Source: Dyella thiooxydans (lineage in GTDB: Bacteria; Pseudomonadota; Gammaproteobacteria; Xanthomonadales; Rhodanobacteraceae). Taken from it: 64,000 bases of DNA. Of the stretch, positions 28,099-37,092 are shown one piece after another. The stretch covers positions 372,001 through 436,000 of the forward strand of contig NZ_CP014841.1 in the NCBI RefSeq assembly GCF_001641285.1. Direction: 5' to 3'. Within the stretch, counting starts at the first letter, position 1, and each line of letters starts with the position of its first letter. A program made the translations under genes and the position numbers. The notes under the pieces were generated by a model. It saw nothing but the letters and a program-made list of their open reading frames with translations, had not been told where the DNA came from and did no database searches.

Positions 28099-28533
28099 TC
28101 AGGCGTCGATCGCCGCGTCGCGGGTCTCGTTGTCCGGGAATTCCATGAACACGAAGAACGGCACGCCGCGCGCATGCCAGGCGCGCGCCATCTCTTCCAG
28201 CGCGCGGCGGCTCGCGGCATAGGCCTCCGGGGCCGCACGGCAGAACGTCACCGCGTGGTCGAACAGCAGCACGCGACCGGCATCGCCGTCGGCACGCAGC
28301 GCCGCATCGAGCTGCGCCCACGAGCCGGCGGCCGTGCGCGGCAGGCCGGCCTGCGCCGCAATCCGCTCCAGCGCGGCGGGCTCGTTGCGACAGTCGGACA
28401 GGTCGACGCGGACCAGCGCCAGCCCGGCCCGCTGCGCATCGCCGACCAGCGTCACCGGGTCGTCCGGATCCACCCGGTACACCCCGTCGCGTCCGGCATC
28501 GCGCAGGTCGATGCCCAGCACCCTGGTCGTCAT
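28099..28533 (-). CDS. Barstar-like (ribonuclease inhibitor) family protein
   Basis: A 144-residue protein whose layout fits the barstar family: a strand carrying LVRVDLSDCRN, a helix EPAALERIAAQAGLP, a region GSWAQLDAALR corresponding to the barnase-binding W-D-L segment, and a C-terminal part ARGVPFFVF. Barstar relatives bind and neutralise RNases or other toxins. No barnase-like gene is adjacent, so its partner is unknown. Confidence 0.6.
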   Translation of the reverse strand: MTTRVLGIDLRDAGRDGVYRVDPDDPVTLVGDAQRAGLALVRVDLSDCRNEPAALERIAAQAGLPRTAAGSWAQLDAALRADGDAGRVLLFDHAVTFCRAAPEAYAASRRALEEMARAWHARGVPFFVFMEFPDNETRDAAIDA

Positions 28534-28608
28534 GGCGATCTCCCTCGGCTGGTGGCCGGTCGATCATGCCCCCGCGCGGAGCCGGGAGCCAAGCCGCGGC
28601 GCAGCGTG

Positions 28609-29067
28609 CTACAGCGCATCGGCGTCGAGCAGGCGGGGGCCGCTGCCGTCCTCGCTGAGCCGGTCGTGCGCATTGCGCAGCGGGCATTTTTTCAGCGACA
28701 GGCAGCCGCAGCCGATGCAGCCGGTGAGTTCGTCGCGCAGTTGCGTGAGCCGCGCGATGCGCTCGTCCAGCTCGGCGCGCCAGTGGCTGGACAGCAGCTT
28801 CCAGTCCGCCGCGGTCGGCGTGCGCTCGTCGGGCAGTTCGGCCAGCGCCGCCGCGATCGAGGCCAGCGGCAGCCCGGTGCGGTTCGCCACGCGGATCACC
28901 GCCAGCCGGCGCAGCACGTCGCGCCGGTAGCGTCGCTGGTTGCCGGCGTTGCGCCAGCTGCGGATCAGCCCCTTGGTCTCGTAGAAGTGGATCGCCGACA
29001 CGCTCAGCCCGCTGCGCGCGGCGACCTGGCCCACGCTCAGCGCCGGAACATCCGATGCCTTGCCCAT
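28609..29067 (-). CDS. soxR: Redox-sensitive transcriptional activator SoxR
   Basis: A 152-residue MerR-family regulator. The N-terminal HTH ([26 protein letters not shown]) is followed by a dimerisation helix and the [2Fe-2S] site C117-x2-C120-x-C122-x5-C128 ([12 protein letters not shown]), diagnostic for SoxR. It senses redox-cycling compounds through cluster oxidation. No soxS is present nearby, as in most non-enteric bacteria, where SoxR acts directly on a few genes. Its own promoter region carries a SoxR box shared with the divergent gene. Confidence 0.95.
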   Translation of the reverse strand: MGKASDVPALSVGQVAARSGLSVSAIHFYETKGLIRSWRNAGNQRRYRRDVLRRLAVIRVANRTGLPLASIAAALAELPDERTPTAADWKLLSSHWRAELDERIARLTQLRDELTGCIGCGCLSLKKCPLRNAHDRLSEDGSGPRLLDADAL

Positions 29068-29069
29068 GC

Positions 29070-29100
29070 TTGACCTCAAGTTAAGTTGAGGTCTTACCGT
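29070..29100 (+). promoter_or_regulatory. SoxR-dependent promoter with SoxR box
   Basis: The SoxR box at 29074-29091 is CCTCAAGTTAAGTTGAGG, one base off the E. coli box. It lies exactly between TTGACC (29070-29075) and TACCGT (29095-29100), a 19-base spacer as in soxS. The promoter points to the gene at 29161. Confidence 0.85.
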
Positions 29101-29160
29101 GCCCGATGCCGCGCGTGCCGACAAGCCGCGCGCTTCCCGTTCCCCATCGAGGCCCGATCC

Positions 29161-29532
29161 ATGACCACGCAAGTCGCTTCCGCTCCGCTGCCCACGCTGA
29201 TGCAGCGCCTCGCTGCCGCCTTCCGTCCGATGCACGCGCGTGGTGCGCTGTTCGCCGGCCCCGCACATCCGCCAGCCGGGCGGGGCGCCGCCGCGCCGCG
29301 CACCTCCGAGCCACAGCTCGATCGCTTCGTCACCCGACTGCGCGAACTGCTCGCCGCCAGCGACGAAGCCGCCCGCCAGCGGCTGGAGCGCGAAGTGCTG
29401 GAGCTGGCGGCGCCGCTGCAGGCCGCCGGTGTGTTCGACCTGCTGCGCATCGCGCATGCACCGGTCGCCGCGATGGTCGCCGACCACCTCGCCGCGACCG
29501 CCGGAGAGTCGCGCCGCCCTGCGCTAGGATGA
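29161..29532 (+). CDS. Hypothetical protein, predicted SoxR target
   Basis: A 123-residue soluble protein with no recognised family. The N-terminal half is Pro/Ala/Arg-rich, and residues 50-115 look helical ([43 protein letters not shown]). It is the first gene downstream of the SoxR-type promoter and ends in an ATGA overlap with the HAD hydrolase, so both may be SoxR-induced. An upstream ATG (29086) lies inside the promoter, so 29161 is preferred. Confidence 0.6.
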   Translation: MTTQVASAPLPTLMQRLAAAFRPMHARGALFAGPAHPPAGRGAAAPRTSEPQLDRFVTRLRELLAASDEAARQRLEREVLELAAPLQAAGVFDLLRIAHAPVAAMVADHLAATAGESRRPALG

Positions 29533-30221
29533 GTGCTTTCCCGCCACGGTCCGTGCCCATGTCGTCCGCCGCCAAGTCGCCCTTCCTGCCGCCCTCGCCC
29601 GACCGCGCCGGCAGCCGGGTCGACACCGTGGTGTTCGACCTCGGCGGCGTGCTGGTGGACTGGGATCCGCGCTACCTGTACCGCTCGCTGTTCGACGACG
29701 AGACGACGATGGAGCGCTTCCTCGCCGAGGTGTGCACCCCGGCCTGGAACCTGGCGCAGGACGCCGGCCGGCCGTGGGCCGAGGCGGTGGCCGGCCTCAG
29801 CGCGGAACATCCCGGCTATGCCGAGCAGATCGCCGCCTACCGCACGCGCTGGCTGGAAACCCTGCGTGGCCCGATCCAGCCCACCGTGGACCTGCTCGCC
29901 CGCCTGCGCGACGAAGGCGTGCGGCTGTATGCGCTCACCAACTGGTCGCAGGAGACCTTTCCGCTGGCGCGCGAGCGCTTCGACTTCCTCGGCTGGTTCC
30001 AGGGCATCGTGGTGTCGGGCGAAGAGAAACTCATCAAGCCCGATCCGGAGATCTACCACCGGCTGATCCGGCGCTACGCGATCGAGCCGGCACGCACCCT
30101 CTACATCGACGACTCGCTGAAGAACGTCGCCGCTGCCGAGGCGCTCGGCATGCACGGCTGGCACTTCCAGGGCGCGGACGGCCTGCGTAATCGCATGCAG
30201 TCGCTCGGCCTGCCGGTGTAG
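29529..30221 (+). CDS. HAD-family hydrolase (YihX-like phosphatase)
   Basis: A protein of about 230 residues with the HAD motifs in order: I VVFDLGGVLVDWDP, II ALTNWS, III KLIKPDPEIY and IV LYIDDSLKNVAAAEALGM. This matches the YihX/haloacid-dehalogenase-like subfamily of small-metabolite phosphatases. An ATG at 29529 overlaps the preceding stop and would couple translation. An ATG at 29559 is an equally possible start. The substrate is unknown. Confidence 0.88.
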   Translation: MSAFPPRSVPMSSAAKSPFLPPSPDRAGSRVDTVVFDLGGVLVDWDPRYLYRSLFDDETTMERFLAEVCTPAWNLAQDAGRPWAEAVAGLSAEHPGYAEQIAAYRTRWLETLRGPIQPTVDLLARLRDEGVRLYALTNWSQETFPLARERFDFLGWFQGIVVSGEEKLIKPDPEIYHRLIRRYAIEPARTLYIDDSLKNVAAAEALGMHGWHFQGADGLRNRMQSLGLPV

Positions 30222-30301
30222 CACCCGCCCTTGGGGCCGGGCGCGGCATCGGCGATCATGGCGCGCGGGGGCCGGCGCGGTGCCGGCCGGGAGAGTCCTG
30301 C

Positions 30302-30733
30302 ATGGTCGATGCATCCGATGAGTCCCTGCCGCGCGGCATGCTGGCGCTGGGCTGGAGCGGCGTGCTGCCGTTCGCCGGCGCACTGCTCGCCGCGTTCGCG
30401 TGGCCGGCGTGGAGCGGCTTTGCCGCTGCGGTGTTCGTGTCCTACGGCGCGGTGATCCTCAGCTTCCTCGGCGGCGCCCGCTGGGGGCGCGGCCTGGCCG
30501 GCGGCGTGGCGCCCACGCGCTTCGTCGAGGCGGTGATGCCCAGCCTGATCGCGTTCGCCGCGCTGCTGTTGCTGCACACCCCGCCTGCCGCGCTGGCGCT
30601 GCTCGCCGCCGGCTTCGCGATCTGGCTGGCCATCGACCTGCGCGACCCGCTGTGGCCACCGGCCTACCGCCGCATGCGGCTGGGCATCAGCGTGGTGGTG
30701 CTGGCGCTGCACGCGGGCTGGCTGTTGGTGTAG
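30302..30733 (+). CDS. DUF3429 membrane protein
   Basis: A 143-residue inner-membrane protein with five hydrophobic stretches and the DUF3429 hallmarks: the GWSGVLPFAGALL start, VSYGAVILSFLGGARWG, and a late DLRDPLWPPAYRRMR loop. No function is assigned to the family. It stands alone, 80 bases after the HAD gene. Confidence 0.85.
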   Translation: MVDASDESLPRGMLALGWSGVLPFAGALLAAFAWPAWSGFAAAVFVSYGAVILSFLGGARWGRGLAGGVAPTRFVEAVMPSLIAFAALLLLHTPPAALALLAAGFAIWLAIDLRDPLWPPAYRRMRLGISVVVLALHAGWLLV

Positions 30734-30851
30734 CCCGCGTCCCCCGGCGCGCCGCAACGATTTGCGAATCGACGCGGGGCATTCCAGTGCGTCTGGCGTC
30801 GGCCGCCGCGCCGTCGTACTTTCGACGCTTCGCCGATGTCGAGGGAACGCC

Positions 30852-32282
30852 ATGGCTCGCTGGATGCTCAGGGCAGGGTTGCTCGCAGTGCTGTTGGTCG
30901 GGGCAGGCGCCGGTCGCGCGCAGTCCTCCCCGACCTGGATCGTCACCGGCTCGGATCGCGCGCACTACACGGTGCAGGGCATCGGCGACCCGCGCGATGC
31001 GCAGGGCGCGCGCGTCACCCTGCGTGGCGTCGATCCGCTGCCCGGCCAGTTCGGTGCGTCGGGCCTCGTGCTCGACGCGGTTCCCTATCGCGGCCAGCGC
31101 ATCACGCTCACCGCCGACCTGTCGACCCGCGACGCGACCCAGGGCGCGATGATCTGGCTGCGCGTGGACGGTGTGCGACCGTCGGAGGCCTTCGCCAACT
31201 CGCAGTTGCACCCGGTGTTCGGCACTACCGCGGCGGCGCATCGCGAAGTGCGGGTGGACGTGCCGGCAGACGGCGAGAAGATCTTCCTCGGCACCGGGTT
31301 GATCGGCGCAGGCGAGGTCAGCACCACCGACCTGCGCCTCATCGGACACCCCTCGCCCGTGGCACCGCTCACCCCGCAGCGCCTGCTCGACGCGGCCATT
31401 GCCATCGTGCGCGAGCACGCCCTGCGCGCCGCACAGGTGGACTGGTCGACCCTGGTGCCGAAACTGCACGCCATGGTGCCGGCCAAGGGCCCGCCGGCTG
31501 CGGCGTATCCGGCCATCCACGCGCTGCTGGGTGCGCTGGGCGATCACCACAGTCTGATGCTGCCGCCAACGGTCACGCAGCGCTTCGATCACGGTGGCTT
31601 TCCCACGTTTCCACCGAAGGTGGAGGCGATGTCTGGAGACCTCGGTTACATCGCCATGCCGGGCTTCAGCGGCGTGCAGCCGGCAGCGCAGCAGGCGTTC
31701 GCGCGCCGGGTGATCGACGGCATCACCCGCGTGCAGCCGCAGGCGCGCTGCGGCTGGGTGGTGGATCTGCGCCAGGACCCCGGGGGCAATATGCGACCGA
31801 TGCTGGCCGGCCTGCGCCCCTTGCTGGGCGACGGCGTGGTCGGCGGCTTCCGTCGCGCTGGGGGGCAGGTGTATCCGGTCTACGCCCACCAGCCGTTCAG
31901 CGCGGATCTGCCTGACGGCCCGGCGCTGGAGCACGCCCGCGTCGCCGTGCTGCTCGGCCCGCATACCGCCAGCTCCGGCGAGGTGGTGGCGGTGGCGTTC
32001 CGCGGCCGGCCGGACACGCGCTCGTTCGGCCAGCCCACCGCCGGCCTGACCACCGGCAACACCGGCTACCACTTGCCGGATGGCAGCGAGCTGTTTGTCA
32101 CCACATCGGTGGACGTGGACCGCACCGGCCACGCCTATGGCGGGGCTATCTTTCCCGATCAGCCGGTATCGGGCCATGCCGCGAACGGGAACGATCCGAC
32201 CCTCGACGCGGCCCGGCACTGGCTCACGGGCATATGCCGCTCGCCCACCATGCCGCTGGTGATGCCCTCGCGACACCGCTGA
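30852..32282 (+). CDS. S41-family (tail-specific protease-like) peptidase
   Basis: A 476-residue exported protein. A signal peptide (cleavage near GRAQS) is followed by a beta-sandwich N domain and, from about residue 175, a C-terminal-processing peptidase fold. That fold includes DLGYIAMPGFSG, WVVDLRQDPGGNMRPML and the nucleophile motif TASSGE with Ser374. S41 enzymes cleave proteins in the periplasm. No PDZ domain is evident, so the specificity is probably not that of Prc/CtpA. The ATG at 30852 begins the signal peptide. Confidence 0.85.
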   Translation: MARWMLRAGLLAVLLVGAGAGRAQSSPTWIVTGSDRAHYTVQGIGDPRDAQGARVTLRGVDPLPGQFGASGLVLDAVPYRGQRITLTADLSTRDATQGAMIWLRVDGVRPSEAFANSQLHPVFGTTAAAHREVRVDVPADGEKIFLGTGLIGAGEVSTTDLRLIGHPSPVAPLTPQRLLDAAIAIVREHALRAAQVDWSTLVPKLHAMVPAKGPPAAAYPAIHALLGALGDHHSLMLPPTVTQRFDHGGFPTFPPKVEAMSGDLGYIAMPGFSGVQPAAQQAFARRVIDGITRVQPQARCGWVVDLRQDPGGNMRPMLAGLRPLLGDGVVGGFRRAGGQVYPVYAHQPFSADLPDGPALEHARVAVLLGPHTASSGEVVAVAFRGRPDTRSFGQPTAGLTTGNTGYHLPDGSELFVTTSVDVDRTGHAYGGAIFPDQPVSGHAANGNDPTLDAARHWLTGICRSPTMPLVMPSRHR

Positions 32283-32372
32283 CGACGCCTTGTACCACTG
32301 CATATGGTGGCGCATGTCCTTGCGGGGAGGCGGTGCTATGTTCGCCGCAGCGATTAGCCGGGGGACAGGGAC

Positions 32373-33953
32373 ATGTCAGGCAAGGGATGGGTGCCTTACG
32401 CGGTGTTTTGCGCGCTCGTGGTCGTACTGGTCGCGGTGCTTCGGTTCAGCGGGGCGCTGCAGGTCGTCATGCATCCCCCGGTCATTACGGTGCCGCCACC
32501 GGTCGCCTCGGCCGGATACGTTCCGCCCCCCACTCGCGAGCAACTGGAAGGCTTTCTGGGCCGGGTGCGGCAGGCCGAAACCATCACGGACCCGCTGCAG
32601 CGCTGCCTGTCCTATCCCGACCCGCCCAACAGCCGGTGGCGACCCGAAGTTGTCGCGGCGTACTGCCGGTTCTACGCCCAGCCGACGCTCAGCTTCGATG
32701 ATGTCCGCCAGCTGATCCGCAGCGGTCATGCAAAGCAGCTCGACCAACGCCTGGACCAGGCCCTGCAGGCACAGATCACCCAGCCGGATGCCCGGGGCCG
32801 GCTCGATCGCATCTTCCAGAACGCGTTCGAGAATCCGTCCGCCGACGCCCGCGCCACGCTCGATGCCTGGAAGCAGGCCGATCCGGGCAGCGCCTTTGCC
32901 TATGCGGCCAGTGGTGATGCCTACGCGTCCATGGCTGCCGATGCGCGCGGCGGCGACTTCATCCAGAACACGCCCGGGGCGGCCCTGGTCGCGATGACCC
33001 ACCTGGCTGAAAAGGCCCAGGTCGACCTGCGTCACGCCATCGCGCTGGATCCGCGCCTCACGCCCGCCTACGGCGCCATGATGGACATCGCCCGCATGGC
33101 GTTCGGTCGCGACAAAGCCCTGGCGGCCGAGGCCGCGGGCCTGCAGCAATCGCCCGGGGACTATTACCTCTACTTCAGCGCGATCATCCTCGCCGAACCG
33201 AAGTGGGGTGGCTCCATTGATGAACTGAACGCGCTGGCCCGGCAGGCGCGCGCGCAGGCTGCCCGGTATCCCTTGCTCTACCTGGCGGCCAACGACGCCG
33301 ATTCGCGCACCTTCAACTTCTACAACTGCGGGTGCGACCACTCGACGTCGCTGGCGCGGATCGAGTCCGCTCTCACGCATGCATCGAACGTCCCGATGCT
33401 CGAGTCCGCGGGCCACACCATGGGGCGCGCCGGACGTCAGGACCTGGCCGTGGTGTACACCTCCGAGGCGATCCGGTTCGCCGACGCGCCACTGGATCAC
33501 CTGGACCGCGCCTATCAGCTGGCCAAGCTGGGGCATCCCGCGTGGGCACATCAGCAATTCGAAGCCCTGTTGCCCGAGTTGCCGGGCCGGGGAGATATCT
33601 ACCGCGGTATGGGCTTCGCCGACATCAAGCTGAAGCAGGACGACCGGGCGGTCGGCGAGCTGCAGCAGGCCGTGCAGCTCGACCGCACCGACATATGGTC
33701 CCAGGCCACGCTGGGAGAGATCTACGCCAGGCAGAAGAAATGGGGCCAGGCCTGGGCCATCGCCGATCAGTTGATCCAGGAGAAGCCCGACATGCCGGAT
33801 GGCTGGTGCCTGCGCGCGGACGTGCAGATGGGCCAGCCGCGTGCCGGCCTCGCCGACACGGAGCAGGCCTTTGCCCAACGTTTCGGCAACCGTCCCGACC
33901 AGCAGGGCGAACTCCGCCGCATTCGCGATGCGCTCGCGCATGGCGCGCGCTGA
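32373..33953 (+). CDS. DUF4034 protein with TPR-like repeats
   Basis: A 526-residue protein with an N-terminal membrane anchor (about residues 7-30), a Pro-rich periplasmic linker, and a DUF4034-type helical domain (SFDDVRQLIRSGHAKQLDQRL onward). The C-terminal third, from about residue 360, contains tetratricopeptide-like repeats (DIYRGMGFADIKLKQDDRAVGELQQAVQLDR, SQATLGEIYARQKKWGQAWAIADQLI). Probably a periplasm-facing scaffold; no enzyme motif seen. Confidence 0.75.
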   Translation: MSGKGWVPYAVFCALVVVLVAVLRFSGALQVVMHPPVITVPPPVASAGYVPPPTREQLEGFLGRVRQAETITDPLQRCLSYPDPPNSRWRPEVVAAYCRFYAQPTLSFDDVRQLIRSGHAKQLDQRLDQALQAQITQPDARGRLDRIFQNAFENPSADARATLDAWKQADPGSAFAYAASGDAYASMAADARGGDFIQNTPGAALVAMTHLAEKAQVDLRHAIALDPRLTPAYGAMMDIARMAFGRDKALAAEAAGLQQSPGDYYLYFSAIILAEPKWGGSIDELNALARQARAQAARYPLLYLAANDADSRTFNFYNCGCDHSTSLARIESALTHASNVPMLESAGHTMGRAGRQDLAVVYTSEAIRFADAPLDHLDRAYQLAKLGHPAWAHQQFEALLPELPGRGDIYRGMGFADIKLKQDDRAVGELQQAVQLDRTDIWSQATLGEIYARQKKWGQAWAIADQLIQEKPDMPDGWCLRADVQMGQPRAGLADTEQAFAQRFGNRPDQQGELRRIRDALAHGAR

Positions 33954-34067
33954 CCGGCATGGCGTCCCGCGCCGATGCCCGCCGTTGCGCGGGTTGCCGC
34001 GCTGCCGCTTTCCGCCACGCCCCCCGCTCGCCACAATCGCTTTTTCCGCTGGTTTTGCGAGATCGCC

Positions 34068-35738
34068 ATGAACGCCCCCACCCGCATCGACACCACCCGC
34101 ACCATCCGCGCGCCGCGCGGCACCGAGCTGAGCTGCAAGAGCTGGCTCACCGAGGCGCCGTTCCGCATGCTGCAGAACAACCTCGACCCCGAGGTGGCCG
34201 AGAACCCGGCCGAGCTGGTGGTGTACGGCGGCATCGGTCGCGCCGCGCGCAACTGGGAGTGCTTCGACGCTATCCTGCGTTCGCTGCGCGACTTGAACGA
34301 CGACGAGACCCTGCTGGTGCAGTCCGGCAAGCCGGTCGGCGTGTTTCCCACCCACAAGGACGCGCCGCGTGTACTCATCGCCAACTCCAACCTGGTGCCG
34401 CACTGGGCCACCTGGGAGCACTTCAACGAGCTCGATAAGAAGGGCCTGATGATGTATGGCCAGATGACGGCCGGCTCGTGGATCTACATCGGCTCGCAGG
34501 GCATCGTGCAGGGCACCTACGAAACCTTCGTCGAGATGGGTCGCCAGCACTACGCCGGCAACCTCAAGGGCAAGTGGATCCTCACCGCCGGCCTGGGCGG
34601 CATGGGCGGCGCGCAGCCGCTGGCCGCCACCCTGGCCGGCGCCTGCAGCCTCAACATCGAGTGCCAGCAGAAGAGCATCGACTTCCGCCTGAAGACCCGC
34701 TACGTGGACGAGCAGGCCACCGACCTCGACGACGCGCTGGCGCGCATCGCCAGGTACACCGCCGCCGGCGAAGCCAAGTCCATCGCGCTGCTCGGCAACG
34801 CCGCCGACGTGCTGCCGGAACTGGTCAAGCGCGGCGTGAAGCCCGATGCGGTCACCGACCAGACCAGCGCGCACGACCCGGTCAACGGCTACCTGCCGCA
34901 GGGCTGGACGGTGGAGCAGTGGTTCGAGCGCCGCAAGAGCGATCCGGCCGGCACCGCCAAGGCCGCCAAGCAGTCGATGAAGGTGCACGTGGAGGCGATG
35001 CTCGCCTTCCACGCCCAGGGCATCCCCACCTTCGACTACGGCAACAACATCCGCCAGATGGCCAAGGACGAAGGCTGCGAAAACGCCTTCGCCTTCCCCG
35101 GCTTCGTGCCCGCCTTCGTGCGCCCGCTGTTCTGCCGCGGCGTCGGCCCGTTCCGCTGGGTCGCGCTCAGCGGCGACCCGGAAGACATCTACAAGACCGA
35201 CCAGAAAGTGAAGGAGCTGATCCCCGACGACGCCCACCTGCACAACTGGCTGGACATGGCCAGGGAGCGCATCCGCTTCCAGGGCCTGCCGGCGCGCATC
35301 TGCTGGGTCGGCCTCGGGCTGCGCCACAAGCTGGGGCTGGCCTTCAACGAGATGGTTCGCAACGGCGAGCTGAAGGCGCCGGTGGTGATCGGGCGCGACC
35401 ACCTGGATTCGGGGTCGGTGGCGTCACCAAACCGCGAGACCGAGGCGATGAAGGATGGCTCGGATGCGGTGTCGGATTGGCCGTTGCTCAATGCGATGTT
35501 GAATGTGGCCGGTGGGGCGACCTGGGTGTCGCTGCATCATGGGGGTGGGGTGGGGATGGGGTATTCGCAGCACTCGGGGGTGGTGATTGTTTGCGATGGC
35601 TCGGTTGAGGCGGACAAGCGGATTGGGCGGGTGCTTTGGAATGATCCGGGTACCGGGGTGATGCGGCATGCGGATGCGGGGTATGAGGTTGCGGTCGAAT
35701 GCGCCAAAGAGCAGGGGTTGAAGTTGCCGATGGTTTGA
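34068..35738 (+). CDS. hutU: Urocanate hydratase
   Basis: A 556-residue enzyme (family length) that converts urocanate to imidazolonepropionate using NAD+ as electrophile. Characteristic blocks are [43 protein letters not shown], the NAD-binding [13 protein letters not shown], and [22 protein letters not shown]. It acts in the same pathway as hutI and hutF 23 kb upstream. No hutH follows. Instead an AT-rich island begins directly after the stop. From about 35405 to the stop the synonymous-codon choice changes from C-ending to G/T-ending codons, a striking internal shift. Confidence 0.97.
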   Translation: MNAPTRIDTTRTIRAPRGTELSCKSWLTEAPFRMLQNNLDPEVAENPAELVVYGGIGRAARNWECFDAILRSLRDLNDDETLLVQSGKPVGVFPTHKDAPRVLIANSNLVPHWATWEHFNELDKKGLMMYGQMTAGSWIYIGSQGIVQGTYETFVEMGRQHYAGNLKGKWILTAGLGGMGGAQPLAATLAGACSLNIECQQKSIDFRLKTRYVDEQATDLDDALARIARYTAAGEAKSIALLGNAADVLPELVKRGVKPDAVTDQTSAHDPVNGYLPQGWTVEQWFERRKSDPAGTAKAAKQSMKVHVEAMLAFHAQGIPTFDYGNNIRQMAKDEGCENAFAFPGFVPAFVRPLFCRGVGPFRWVALSGDPEDIYKTDQKVKELIPDDAHLHNWLDMARERIRFQGLPARICWVGLGLRHKLGLAFNEMVRNGELKAPVVIGRDHLDSGSVASPNRETEAMKDGSDAVSDWPLLNAMLNVAGGATWVSLHHGGGVGMGYSQHSGVVIVCDGSVEADKRIGRVLWNDPGTGVMRHADAGYEVAVECAKEQGLKLPMV

Positions 35739-35807
35739 TCGGCTTATGGTCGACGAGGAATTGTTCCGTGGTGGTATAGGTCATTCAGTCAAATTAATGG
35801 AGGGGGT

Positions 35808-37034
35808 ATGTCTAAAAGGACTGAGGGAAAAGCCGGCGAAGCCGCCGCAGGAGGCGGTTCTTCTGAGGCCGATGCGGCCAATCATGATCAGCGCGTCGAA
35901 GCAGAAGTCGAGAAAAGGCGAACGAGGCTACAGCGCCCGTTTCCCGCTTGTGCCTTCGAGGAGGCACTTGAATTTGCGACTTCTATTATGGAATTCGGTA
36001 GCGGTCAACAAGTTCGCCGGGTGACATTATTTGATCACCTGAAGAAGTCGCCGGAGAGTGGTGCTAGTAGGCAGTTAATCACAAATGCTAACAAGTATGG
36101 ATTAACCGAGGGAAGTTACAAGGCTGAGTTTCTTAAATTGACGCAGGATGGACTTAAGTCGGTCGATGAAGATGTCTCCGATAGGGAGAGAGGTCGGGCG
36201 CGCATTTCGTTGGCCATCGAAGGTGTCGAAGCTTTCAATGCGATATATAAGAAATTTCTCGGAAACAAGCTCCCGCCGAGGGCCTCTCTCATTGATGCTG
36301 CGAAGGATGCAGGTATCCCGGAGGAGTTGGCAGAGGAGGCCGTTGACACGTTTGTACTTAATCTCAGGTTTGTTGGGCTCCTTCAAACGCTTTCCGGTGC
36401 CGAGCGAATAGTGAGCGTTGAGCACTACTTGGACTCCCTTTCCGGTGTTCGGAGGTCCGCGATTGGACAGGACTTTAATAGGCCAGTAGATGAGCCTAAG
36501 GTCCATCAGGGCGGGTCACTTGTTACCGCAGCTCGTGCAGAGTTCGAGACCACCTGCTTCTACATAACAGCCATCGGCGAGGAGGGAAGCGAGCAGCGGA
36601 AACACTCGGATCTATTCGTGAGCGCAATTGTTGAGCCCGCCCTTGAGCCATTTGGCTTGAAATTGATAAGGGCGGATGCGATAGATAAGCCTGGGACGAT
36701 CACTCGGCAGATTATTGATTATATCCTTCAGTCGCGACTCGTAATTGCAGATCTGTCATTTCACAATCCAAATGTTTTCTATGAATTAGCGATAAGACAT
36801 GCGGCGCGCTTGCCAGTCGTTCAAATTGCTCGAACCTTTGAGCGTTTGCCATTTGATGTGAATCAAATGCGGACTATCCGTATTGATACAACGGACATCT
36901 ACACGCTGGTGCCGAAGATGGAGACGCACAGGGCGGAGATAAGTAGCCAGGTTCGGCGGGCGCTTGAAGATCCGGAGTCGGTGGATAATCCGATAACCAT
37001 ATTTTACCCATCTCTCCGAATGACGATTCAGTAG
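35808..37034 (+). CDS. Predicted effector with nucleoside-deoxyribosyltransferase/TIR-like domain
   Basis: A 408-residue protein. Residues 1-42 are low-complexity and polar. Residues about 43-210 contain a winged-helix-like region (PFPACAFEEALEFATSI, SPESGASRQLITNANKYGLTEG, FLKLTQDGLKSV). Residues about 245-345 form a domain resembling nucleoside 2-deoxyribosyltransferase or TIR-like folds: CFYITAIGEEGSEQRKHSD at 250-268, the helix TRQIIDYILQSRLVIADLS, and NPNVFYELAIRHA at 320-332, in which E327 is the probable catalytic glutamate. Such domains cleave nucleosides or NAD+ in several bacterial defence effectors. AT-rich codon use and location in the island indicate horizontal origin. The biological role is inferred. 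Confidence 0.65.
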   Translation: MSKRTEGKAGEAAAGGGSSEADAANHDQRVEAEVEKRRTRLQRPFPACAFEEALEFATSIMEFGSGQQVRRVTLFDHLKKSPESGASRQLITNANKYGLTEGSYKAEFLKLTQDGLKSVDEDVSDRERGRARISLAIEGVEAFNAIYKKFLGNKLPPRASLIDAAKDAGIPEELAEEAVDTFVLNLRFVGLLQTLSGAERIVSVEHYLDSLSGVRRSAIGQDFNRPVDEPKVHQGGSLVTAARAEFETTCFYITAIGEEGSEQRKHSDLFVSAIVEPALEPFGLKLIRADAIDKPGTITRQIIDYILQSRLVIADLSFHNPNVFYELAIRHAARLPVVQIARTFERLPFDVNQMRTIRIDTTDIYTLVPKMETHRAEISSQVRRALEDPESVDNPITIFYPSLRMTIQ

Positions 37035-37092
37035 GCTGCCTTGCAGAAAACAGGTGTCGCGAGGAATGTAGGGTAATTGAAAAGGATTGGTC

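Noticed and set aside
32376-35402. 1008-residue minus-strand frame opposite DUF4034 and hutU
   Set aside because: Antisense shadow produced by the strong codon bias of hutU.
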